Part shown: in pieces, positions 9,201 to 14,502 of the stretch
Position numbering within the stretch: position 1 is the stretch's first letter
How the letters are laid out: each line of letters opens with the position of its first letter
Assembly: GCF_000003605.2 (NCBI RefSeq)
Contig: NW_003145783.1
Location: 576,440 to 590,941, forward strand
Reading direction: 5' to 3'
Source: Saccoglossus kowalevskii
Lineage: Eukaryota; Hemichordata; Enteropneusta; Harrimaniidae
DNA length: 14,502 bases
The notes under the pieces: generated by a model
The model's database searches: none
What the model saw: only the letters and a program-made list of their open reading frames with translations
What the model was told of the DNA's origin: nothing
Position numbers and translations under genes: made by a program

Positions 9201-10268
9201 CTTATTCCCAATGCGCGTGGTCGGCTATGGCAAGCCAACTGCTGCAATATTATTATATATAAATTTCTTTTTTAAAATCCATATTTTATTCTTATAAAAC
9301 GCGATTTATGTTTCTGAATTTTTTATTTCATTCTATAAAACTCGATTTACTTTTGTAAAATCCATTTTTCATTCCATAAAACGCAATTTATGTTTGTAAA
9401 TTCCTTATTTCATTTAATAAAACGAGATTTACTTTTGTGAAATCATTAATTTATTCCAGGGAACGCAATTTCTGTGTGTGAATTCTATTCTACATTTCAT
9501 AAATTATTATTTTGTTTTCTAAAATCCATATTTTATTTCATCAAACGTATTTCTGTTCTAAAATGTCCTATTTAACTATTCGGACACCATTTTTTTTTGT
9601 TCAATTCATATTAAAAAATAAATTTATTTTTAATAATATTGCCATACCTTAGATTGCGTTTTTTGTTTTTATTCTCGAAATATATCACTGGATGCGTTTG
9701 TTTTGTCAGGTTTCGCGACTGACTGTTTATACTGTATGTTCTCATTTCAGTTTAAAGCAAATCATGCAGTCCGGTGCATTTAACCATATTTCGACGTTCT
9801 TAGTAATACAAAACGAGTTTACAATAACATAAAAATAGTATATTGAATTTTTTTGAAAAAAAGCAAAAAAAATACCTCCTGAAATATCGAAGATTTGTAC
9901 TGTGATCGTTCATATTTCCACCCATGATTACATTTCATAATTTTGTTGGAGTATGACAGGTTTTCATAGCGTTCACAATTACTGTAAACCAAACCACTAC
10001 CACACTGACTTGAGCTTTCCACCGATGGTATACTGTGGTTCTTCATCATATTTTGGCAAAACATTACTGTGTTATTCAGATTGCAATCTTCTTCATCTTT
10101 ATCCAACTCTGGAATATAGCACCAATGGTCAGTCTCAGCTGCTAAGAATACTTGGGCAAACGCATGAAATCCTGTCAATATGTAAATAATACAAATTAGA
10201 TAGCATACACGTTTCTGATAAATCCCAAACTCTCCCAAATACTTGAGAATATCATCAAACTGCAACAT
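136..10268 (-). CDS. SLC22-family organic ion transporter, 10 exons, 571 aa (exons joined; span includes introns)
   Basis: A multi-spanning plasma-membrane carrier of the SLC22 group (MFS), which moves organic cations, anions or zwitterions such as carnitine. Seen: ten exons with GT-AG borders and intron phases 0,2,1,2,0,2,1,2,2, joining to 1716 bases without an internal stop. Landmarks by residue: TM1 about 21-43; loop 1 with Cys 50, 62, 71, 89, 98, 113 and 136 and sequons at N65, N77 and N103; MFS signature 161-171 (G-FLSDRIGRKP); TM4 W211/F215/T219; PESPRWL 277-283; [11 protein letters not shown] 356-366; second MFS loop 392-400 (PETRLGRRW); R471 in TM11; PET 510-512; cytosolic tail 529-571. 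Length and layout match the family (about 550 aa). The start ATG has A at -3 and an in-frame TAA 15 bases upstream. Substrate cannot be read from sequence; R471 points to an OCTN/OAT-like rather than OCT-like member. No frameshift or lost motif was seen. The last exon is the least certain. Confidence 0.93.
266..1941 (-). other. Intron 9 of the transporter gene
   Basis: 1676 bases without a recognisable gene. 680-820 is a degenerate T-rich stretch with recurrent TTTTACAG-type words and an imperfect inverted pair (690-699 and 807-817). 891-1010 holds an imperfect 84-bp-spaced duplication. A plus-strand frame at 1360-1593 (77 codons) is not recognised and may be chance. Confidence 0.8.
1942..2151 (-). 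CDS. SLC22 transporter exon 9 (TM11, TM12)
   Basis: 210 bases from a TATTCCCAG acceptor to an AA|GTAAGT consensus donor. Residues 459-528: TM11 with [10 protein letters not shown] (R471), TM12 (about 486-509), then [13 protein letters not shown], the family's post-TM12 LPET block, and LLDGEMFG. Frame -1 of the same segment is also open but encodes nothing transporter-like; the spliced frame is clear. Confidence 0.95.
2245..2356 (-). CDS. SLC22 transporter exon 8 (TM10)
   Basis: 112 bases from a TTTTCCAG acceptor to an AG|GTACAG donor. Residues 422-458 plus two bases of R459: TM10 with [20 protein letters not shown] and YPTPVR, equivalent to the family's E-(F/Y)PT-VR turn before TM11. The following intron is only 93 bases. 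Confidence 0.94.
2357..3078 (-). other. Intron 7 of the transporter gene
   Basis: 722 bases. It contains a GC-rich patch (about 2570-2645) unlike its AT-rich surroundings, with alternating CG dinucleotides and a perfect 8-bp hairpin at 2620-2641. No gene was seen. Confidence 0.8.
2620..2641. repeat. Perfect 8-bp hairpin in intron 7
   Basis: GCGCTTAG (2620-2627) and CTAAGCGC (2634-2641) with a 6-base loop, preceded by an alternating CG/GC run (2606-2622). It stands out in an AT-rich intron. No terminator or tRNA role can be supported. Confidence 0.55.
3079..3296 (-). CDS. SLC22 transporter exon 7 (TM7 to TM9)
   Basis: 218 bases from a TTTTAACAG acceptor to a T|GTAAGT consensus donor. Residues 349-421: TM7 with [11 protein letters not shown] (356-366), TM8 with [11 protein letters not shown] (376-386), the second-half MFS loop PETRLGRRW, and TM9. 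Ends in phase 1. Confidence 0.95.
3297..4047 (-). other. Intron 6 of the transporter gene
   Basis: 751 bases of AT-rich sequence. A 131-codon minus-strand frame (3576-3971) lies wholly inside it; it has no motif or splice context I can support, and I see nothing else here. Confidence 0.8.
4048..4130 (-). CDS. SLC22 transporter exon 6 (end of central loop, start of TM7)
   Basis: 83 bases from a CTGAACAG acceptor to a TG|GTAAGA donor. Residues 322-348 plus two bases of W349: [19 protein letters not shown], matching the family's DLFR-P-LR--T segment that leads into TM7. Found by motif, not by an open frame of useful length. Confidence 0.92.
4131..4490 (-). other. Intron 5 of the transporter gene
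   Basis: 360 bases, AT-rich, with no gene, repeat or structured element noticed. Confidence 0.8.
4491..4632 (-). CDS. SLC22 transporter exon 5 (PESPRWL, central cytosolic loop)
   Basis: 142 bases from a TTTACTCAG acceptor to a GGG|GTTAGT donor. Residues 274-321: [20 protein letters not shown], the family hallmark right after TM6, followed by the charged central loop between TM6 and TM7, a usual site of kinase control in this family. Ends in phase 0. Confidence 0.93.
4929..5097 (-). CDS. SLC22 transporter exon 4 (TELVGP, TM5, TM6)
   Basis: 169 bases from a TTTACAG acceptor to a GTG|GTAATT donor. Residues 218-274: T219-E-L-V-G-P224, the conserved cytosolic TM4-TM5 turn, then two hydrophobic spans (about 228-250 and 254-272). 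A second AG four codons' distance downstream (TTACAG) would break the frame, so the first AG was used. Confidence 0.93.
5369..5523 (-). CDS. SLC22 transporter exon 3 (TM3 and TM4)
   Basis: 155 bases from a TCTTGCAG acceptor to a C|GTAAGA donor. Completes R166 and the signature IGRKP, then TM3 and TM4. TM4 carries W211, F215 and T219 (the last across the next junction), equivalent to rat OCT1 W218, Y222 and T226, which line the substrate cavity; the Tyr is Phe here. Ends in phase 1. Confidence 0.94.
5524..6051 (-). other. Intron 2 of the transporter gene
   Basis: 528 bases, AT-rich, with no gene, repeat or structured element noticed. Confidence 0.8.
6052..6155 (-). CDS. SLC22 transporter exon 2 (FDLVCD, TM2, start of MFS signature)
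   Basis: 104 bases between a TTGTTTCAG-like acceptor (ending at 6156) and an AG|GTAATT donor at 6051. Residues 132-165 plus two bases of R166. Starts FDLVCD, the conserved end of loop 1 holding the last loop cysteine (C136), then TM2 and GFLSD, the first half of the TM2-TM3 MFS signature. Too short to stand out as an open frame; found by splice-site and motif matching. Confidence 0.93.
6312..6349. repeat. Imperfect hairpin in intron 1
   Basis: Outer arms AAATGTA (6312-6318) and TACATTT (6343-6349) enclose perfect inner arms AGTGAGTG (6319-6326) and CACTCACT (6330-6337), with a 3-base loop and a 5-base bulge on one side. 15 base pairs in 38 bases. Too short and tight-looped for a typical miRNA precursor; it may be the centre of a palindromic element. 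Confidence 0.6.
6514..7230. repeat. Dispersed repeat, copy A (intron 1)
   Basis: Two colinear blocks match copy B at about 12500-13165 in the same orientation. Block 1 (about 6514-6785) shares a run like CAATCAACGAATCGGCGAC with CAAATCAACAAATCGGTGGC, and GTCGTGGTCGG followed by AGT-ATGTT. Block 2 (about 7166-7230) shares TACT-CGCAATG and GTACACATG-AATATGTTACTA. The sequence between the blocks differs. Family not identified; edges approximate. Confidence 0.7.
8612..9062 (-). other. Overlapping unidentified reading frames in intron 1 (possible decayed or nested coding sequence)
   Basis: A 94-codon frame (9062-8778) with a hydrophobic N-terminal stretch (residues 5-17) overlaps a second, 66-codon frame (8812-8612) in another phase that is rich in Ala, Ser, Lys and Leu and looks helical ([15 protein letters not shown]). 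A single indel near 8785-8812 would join them into about 150 residues. The first frame stops at CAAGTAAGAG, which also has the form of a splice donor. No family recognised. It lies on the transporter's strand but is not part of its mRNA. Confidence 0.25.
9274..9559. repeat. AT-rich tandem array, about seven units of about 41 bp
   Basis: Units of 43, 40, 41, 41, 41, 41 and 39 bases, each roughly AAAATCCATATTTTATT, then a -ATAAAACG- core, then GATTTATGTTTGT. Units 1 and 3 carry GATTTATGTTT and units 2 and 4 GATTTACTTTT, giving an 82-bp higher-order pattern. Units 5 and 6 are most diverged. The array lies in intron 1, about 300 bases downstream of the exon 1 donor. Confidence 0.85.
9876..10268 (-). 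CDS. SLC22 transporter exon 1 (start codon, TM1, extracellular loop 1)
   Basis: 393 bases, 131 codons, ending in phase 0 at a GAG|GTATTT donor. Encodes a cytosolic start with [12 protein letters not shown] and QKRV, a block typical of SLC22 N-termini, then TM1 (about 21-43) and most of the large extracellular loop. The loop has six cysteines in this exon (50, 62, 71, 89, 98, 113), three N-glycosylation sequons (N65, N77, N103) and a closing [13 protein letters not shown] segment equivalent to the family's W-YD-S-Y-STI. The open frame runs 18 codons past the donor into a T-rich, TTTTTT-containing intron start, which is why the uninterrupted frame looks longer than the exon. Confidence 0.95.
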
Positions 10269-10401
10269 TGTATTTGAATATTATGAGCAAGATCGATGAA
10301 AATGGTATTGTGGTCGCGTAAAACACTAGCCTGCTTATGATGTATCGACTAAATATCCGATCTACAACACCAGTTGAATCAACCTGCGTATTTTCAGACA
10401 T
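10255..10401 (-). other. Possible upstream reading frame overlapping the transporter start codon
   Basis: An ATG at 10401 opens a 48-codon frame, one base out of phase with the transporter, ending in TGA at 10257-10255, so it overlaps the main ATG by 14 bases. If transcription starts upstream of 10401 without an intervening splice it would act as an overlapping uORF and dampen translation. Transcript structure is unknown. Confidence 0.2.
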
Positions 10402-11086
10402 TTGAATAATCCTTCATAAAAATAAACAAAAATATAAAAATAAAAAACTGTTTCCAGAAATGTGTTTCATACATATTTGTAAATGATCTCCATTTAAAAA
10501 ATATAAGTTCAATTTTCATCTAGAATATGATTTTAAAATTTGAGTTTACGGAATGGAGTCGACTACATGCCTAGTATATGATCAGGGTAGTCCTATACTT
10601 TACAGATTGCGTGTTAACATGATCTCAATTCTCATGTGTGATTTTCCGTTAAATATCGAAGGTGGTTCATACGAGTGTAAGTGAATCACATAATGCTGAC
10701 ATTATGTACATGTAATATGGCATTTGTACTCACCTTTCTAGATGCAATTGTCCACCTATAAACACACTCATAAATTCACTAATCTATCGCCACCTACACA
10801 TATATGAAACAAATTGCAGCTGAAATTGGGCGCGGACAATGTTACGTAATATCTGGGTAAGTATCATTCCAAACAATTGTGATTTTCTACTTCTATTTCC
10901 TTAGTTCAATACATTTTATTATGTTGAAGTTGCCTCTGTGGTAAAAATGGTCCCATAGTCCATCGCTGTAGGTGTTAACGCTGTTGACAAAACGCCAAGA
11001 ACAAATCAGTAGAGAGAACATTTTTAGCTGAGGGTAAACAAAAAAAAAGTAAGGAAACATTACCTGCATAGAAATCGGACAGCTTG

Positions 11087-11219
11087 CTGCAAACTTAAGA
11101 GTACATGGTCAGAAAAAAATAGGGATGTATGCCAAACCAGTGAAACAATCTTATTTTCCATCTAATGGAATTGAAAGTCCCTCAAAAAAAGTAATAACCA
11201 CTCTAATAAATTCAATAAA
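11087..11219. repeat. Dispersed repeat, copy A' (5' flank of transporter)
   Basis: Clear direct match to 12399-12515: GCTGCAAACTT, GGTCAGAAAAAA, TGAAACAATCTTATTTTCC, TCTAATGGA and CCTCAAAAAAA in the same order, with small indels (copy A' has about 10 extra bases after TCTAATGGA). The match fades after the CAATAAA at about 11213. It corresponds to the left part of copy B and does not overlap the part found in copy A. Confidence 0.8.
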
Positions 11220-12089
11220 ACAGAAAACATAAACTGTTTCCGATCAGTGAAGAATGTTTTATACATATGTCACACCCATAAGTTGCCTAAAACTAGATAA
11301 GCTCAAATCACAGGTGGACAGATAGGGACAATTTATATGAAGGGCAATTAACTGGTATCTCTGCATTAACAACCAGGGATCTCTTACTCCGATCGAGACA
11401 GTTCGACAGCCAGTGGTAAATCTAGGTAACGACGTACATCAAATACTATAACACCATTAATTAATGACTCGGACAGGTCAAGTAAACAACAACATCTATT
11501 CAATATTTATAAAGGCGAATCAAAATCAACAGTGGGCACACATAATTATTCGTACATAACACAATAATAGGCACCTCGCTCAATGAAATATAAACTAACA
11601 ATATAGTATGATAATAAACACTATAGTTACATGAATTGGCAGTAATACGCACAATAATAATTACTTACGGTTAACATAATTAACAGCAATGTTCATCACA
11701 ATAATTATTAAAGTTGTAGGACTTAATAGTAAAATACACAATGTCCGACAGTATACATGTAGCGGAAATACAACAATAACCATAGTAGTATGAAAAGTCT
11801 CGTTTGATGAATACAACAACAGTTAATCGGTACAACAAGTCAATAAAATCCTGCCTGAACTTTTGTACAACGTACAGTCTGATAAAACTATACATGCCAT
11901 GAATATACTAACAATAAAAGCCCTAACCCTAGTTAACTGTTTACATGTAACCTCTAATTAATATTCACTTCAGACGAACATCACACAGACACACACAATC
12001 TTGGCTGTCTTGTAGGGCACAACACACGAAATTGCTAACTTTAACAATAAGCCAAACCAAAAATGTCCCTCCAAGCGCAAAGATTAAAT

Positions 12090-12385
12090 ACCATACAGTC
12101 GCGCGTGTACATGTGAGTAACGGAACTGTTCACGGTTCGAAATCGTATGACAGTTTGCACAAAGTTAAGTTTTGTTAGTCGATAACGAGTATCAAACCTG
12201 ATCTTCAAGTTCTTTACGTTATCGGCGAGTCCCTCATTGATGTGGTGGTGTCGATTACGTCAAAGTAGCGGCGAAACCCTCACAACTGTAGCGACGAAGT
12301 GTAGGTCCCCTTGACTTTCAAGTAGCCTCACGCGCGTACAGTAGTTTCACAAACTTGACAAAACCAGTTCACTTCACTCGCCCGC
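12090..12385. promoter_or_regulatory. CpG-rich patch, candidate promoter region
   Basis: By eye about 20-24 CpG in about 300 bases, compared with about 10 in 400 bases just to the left (11500-11900). Includes TTACGTCA (CRE/ATF-like, 12254-12261) and an 8-bp inverted pair CGATAACG/CGTTATCG (about 12180-12225). It lies 1.8 kb upstream of the transporter ATG and immediately before repeat copy B. It may equally be part of an unrecognised repeat. No TATA box was placed. Confidence 0.2.
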
Positions 12386-12398
12386 AACTGCTTCTATC

Positions 12399-13165
12399 AG
12401 CTGCAAACTTAGAGAACAAGGTCAGAAAAAATAGGAATGTTTGCCAAATCAATGAAACAATCTTATTTTCCTTCTAATGGAGTTCCTCAAAAAAATTACA
12501 ATTACTCCAATAAATTTCAATTTTGGTAAGGTCCTACCATCAACATAAAAGTATCATATTCACATTACAAGTGTCGAATCGCAAATCAACAAATCGGTGG
12601 CAAAATTTTGACCACAAAGAACGCAATGTCAATCTTTTCAATTCTTTTTTTAAAAAAATATTTGTTTTAAATTAGGAATTATTTTTTTATCTTTTAATAA
12701 TCAATTAATTTTCGTTTCATTGCCCGGATTATGAAACCTTCGCTCGAATCCAGAGCTGTCAATTCTTAAATTCATTCAGTACCCAAGAAAGTGTTTATCC
12801 CAATAGGAAGTAGCGCGTTGAAGTCGTGGTCGGTAGTCATGTTGTCAAGAATATCGAGGGATGATATTCTAATTATTCACTCATTTTGGTGACGTCTAAT
12901 TCACGTTGAAGGTCAATATATTTTTGTTACCTTCATGATATGTTGTATACTGATCGCAATGTCCACCGTGAAGTTGGTTCCATGCAAACCCCGGCGATCT
13001 CAGGGAGAAGTTAGGCGTCATGACTCAGCCCAGTGTCAGTTTTAGACGTTGAGGGCGCCTTTTGGTTTAAAAAATAGGATTTTTTTTTGCCAAAAAATAA
13101 TTTAAATTCGATACTTCGCAATGCACTCTGGTCTATGTACACATGCAATATGTTACTACGAACAT
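12399..13165. repeat. Dispersed repeat, copy B (longest copy)
   Basis: Left part (12399-12515) matches copy A' and right part (about 12500-13165) matches copy A, so this copy links both into one family. Contains no convincing open frame and has homopolymer-rich interiors (12640-12720, 13070-13100). Most likely a non-autonomous mobile element or an untranslated part of one; terminal repeats were not found. Confidence 0.7.
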
Positions 13166-13222
13166 GGAAATTAGTCAATTATGGAATAAACAACGCCATT
13201 TGTCCGAATCGCCGTTCAGTTC

Positions 13223-13311
13223 ATGGGTTTTATCCAGCAAGACGTTGTAGTTAATATTTTGCCCACACTTGGTTCGCTGGTTTGGGGTAGGCATGCAGCG
13301 GAAGTTATCGG
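13223..13311 (+). other. Short frame ending at a strong donor (possible exon, unsupported)
   Basis: ATG at 13223 opens 29 codons that reach ATCG|GTAAGTG, a consensus splice donor. No downstream plus-strand acceptor with a recognisable continuation was found before the decayed element at 13562, and the peptide matches no family known to me. Confidence 0.12.
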
Positions 13312-13999
13312 TAAGTGTTCTGGAGCTATGTATATGTATATAACCCTGATTTTGATAGAAAGTAAACCAAAAGATTATGTAGTGACCGGAGAATTTGGGT
13401 GTGACATCGCCTCAGTTTGTTGAAAATGTGCATTGTCCAACAATTACTATAAAATGCTCTTTAAGAATTTACATTTAGTATTTTAACCAACCTCAACATT
13501 TGAGAATAAGAATCTATATTACGTACGATATTTGTTATGTTGTTGGAGATATACTCCAAATATGAGCAAGACTAGATGTAATGATTGTGTTTCAACTACT
13601 GATGTCACTTTTAGTCAAGGCGACCTGGATTTATGTTTTCAAGCAAAAAAAAACGGTTTGGTCGACATGCACGAATGGGTGATGGCATTGACAGTGACAA
13701 TGGCTACGTAGGTTTCACGTACCCTAACCGTAAGTCACAAAATAATGAAGCATCTCCCACATCTGTTCCAATCCTTAGCGAAATTCTGTGTTCTATTGCA
13801 AATAAGATGGTTATTCCTGCTATGGATATTATTACTAAACTGTGAACTGATTTCTATACGGACTCGGAAATCGAGTACGCTAAGTTATTGTTGTTTGATC
13901 TGTGTAGTGAGCATAGCACAAAACGTCTGATTCGCCGACAAGGGCATAACAAATCTATGAATAATGTACAAGATATTTTGGTTCTGTTGCAAGAGATCG

Positions 14000-14007
14000 A
14001 CCCGGAT
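14000..14007. repeat. Target-site duplication, left copy
   Basis: ACCCGGAT, repeated at 14287-14294 on the other side of the MITE. Collapsing the two copies rejoins the host frame in phase. Confidence 0.8.
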
Positions 14008-14008
14008 C

Positions 14009-14286
14009 GGCTTAGTCTTTTCCAAACTGGCATTTTTTCCATTGGCCTAATAATATCTGAGAAAATGTACACTATGAAAAACGAATTGAATAGCGTCATC
14101 AGTGTTCAACAATTCCAAAATGGCTGTCACGTCATGTCAGCACAAATGAATTAAGCTGAAAAGTATGCGGAAAAGAGGTGGAAACTAAATATTCTCGACA
14201 AATTTATTTCTGTGACGTAGTGATATTTGAACGCGTTCAAAATTTAAGGTTAGGGTTTCGTTTCGTTTTGTGGAAAAGACTAAACC
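14009..14286. mobile_element. 278-bp MITE inserted in the element pseudogene
   Basis: Terminal inverted repeats of 16 bases with one mismatch: GGCTTAGTCTTTTCCA (14009-14024) against the reverse complement of 14271-14286, GGTTTAGTCTTTTCCA. Flanked by an 8-bp duplication ACCCGGAT at 14000-14007 and 14287-14294 (the base at 14008 may belong to either). Size, TIRs and 8-9 bp duplication fit a non-autonomous DNA transposon of the hAT, P, Merlin or Mutator type. No transposase is encoded. The open frame crossing it (to 14154) is a chance read-through from the host frame. Confidence 0.85.
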
Positions 14287-14294
14287 ACCCGGAT
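14287..14294. repeat. Target-site duplication, right copy
   Basis: ACCCGGAT, a perfect copy of 14000-14007. Confidence 0.8.
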
Positions 14295-14502
14295 TATATT
14301 CTGTGTTTTGTAGCTAAAGACCTGTCGAGGCTACCACATGTAGATTATAATTATGTTGACCTATCATTATTATTGAACGATAACACTCAATCTAAAAAGG
14401 ACATTTAAGCATTGAAAGGAGGTTTGAATTCCATGTCTAAATAGCATGGGAATATATTTGACGAACTTCGTTCAATCAAAGAAAAACTATTGGTTTAAGC
14501 TG

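Larger units (their letters stand above)
6156..9875 (-). other. Intron 1 of the transporter gene
   Basis: 3720 bases, by far the largest intron and the main host of inserted or repetitive sequence in the gene: a hairpin (6312-6349), a dispersed repeat copy (about 6514-7230), an unexplained overlapping frame pair (8612-9062) and an AT-rich tandem array (9274-9559). About 7240-8600 shows only short unrecognised frames and small palindromes. Confidence 0.8.
10269..12398. other. 5' flank of the transporter; no gene found
   Basis: AT-rich sequence with short frames only. Possible minus-strand splice donors at 10733 (AAAG|GTGAGT) and 11063 (GCAG|GTAATG) could end 5' UTR exons, but no matching acceptor near the start codon is convincing. 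Contains repeat copy A' and, at its far end, a CpG-rich patch. Confidence 0.6.
13562..14502 (+). pseudogene. Decayed mobile-element protein (gag/ORF1-like family), frameshifted, nonsense-mutated and split by a MITE
   Basis: Starts with an ATG frame carrying RCNDC (13562-13711) that must shift to the next frame between about 13650 and 13710, near a run of nine A. The second frame has VPILSEILCSIANKM, a TGA at 13843-13845, then DFYTDSEIEYAKLLLFDLC, RLIRRQG and NNVQDILVLLQEIDPD, where it is cut at 14007. After the insert (14009-14286) the same protein resumes with CFVAKDLSRLPHVDYNYVD and reaches TAA at 14406-14408. The frame then shows helical, charged codons broken by further stops to the window edge. 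From memory this resembles an abundant uncharacterised repeat protein in cnidarian, lancelet and lophotrochozoan genomes, probably an ORF1/gag-like product with a C-terminal coiled coil; the class is not certain. Not functional as it stands. Confidence 0.7.

Noticed and set aside
11917-11932. Telomere-like CCCTAACCCTA
   Set aside because: Fewer than two full units; not an interstitial telomere array.
13888-14154. 88-codon open frame as an intact small gene
   Set aside because: It is a chimera: the first part is the middle of the decayed element protein and the rest is read-through into the MITE.
14178-14408. 76-codon open frame as an intact small gene
   Set aside because: Its start lies inside the MITE; only the part after 14287 belongs to the element protein.
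1-14502. CRISPR array, bacterial operon, phage or toxin-antitoxin system
   Set aside because: The gene is intron-split and animal-like; the only tandem array (9274-9559) has no unique spacers between repeats.

Overview
The window looks like nuclear DNA of a metazoan, most likely an aquatic invertebrate. It is AT-rich and dominated by non-coding sequence. Its one convincing gene is split by nine GT-AG introns, and it carries degenerate repeats and a decayed mobile-element reading frame of a kind I associate with invertebrate genomes. Nothing bacterial was seen: no operons, no Shine-Dalgarno-led gene rows. The phylum cannot be fixed from this sequence alone.

Minus strand, 10268 down to 136: a complete, apparently intact gene of the SLC22 organic ion transporter family (major facilitator superfamily). 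I assembled ten coding exons of 393, 104, 155, 169, 142, 83, 218, 112, 210 and 130 bases, 1716 bases in all, giving 571 residues plus a TAA stop. Every junction is GT-AG, the phases agree at every splice, and the translation reads as one continuous SLC22 protein: N-terminal FDD...GEFG block, Cys-rich glycosylated loop 1, [46 protein letters not shown] and LPET. The TM11 position that is Asp in classical OCTs is Arg (R471), as in OATs and OCTNs, which argues against a strict OCT-type cation carrier. The 3' UTR probably runs off the left edge.

Inside the introns: intron 1 (3.7 kb) holds a 41-bp-period AT-rich tandem array (9274-9559), one copy of a dispersed repeat (about 6514-7230), a long hairpin (6312-6349), and two overlapping minus-strand reading frames (8612-9062) of unknown meaning. 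Introns 7 and 9 hold a short perfect hairpin and some degenerate repeats.

Upstream of the transporter (10269 to about 13200) no gene was found. There are partial copies of the same dispersed repeat (11087-11219 and 12399-13165) and a locally CpG-rich patch (about 12090-12385) that could be a promoter or the body of another repeat.

Right end, plus strand (13562-14502): a decayed protein-coding element resembling an abundant gag/ORF1-like family of invertebrate mobile elements, with a frameshift and several stops. It has been split by a 278-bp MITE with 16-bp terminal inverted repeats and an 8-bp target duplication. Excising the insert on paper rejoins the two halves in frame.
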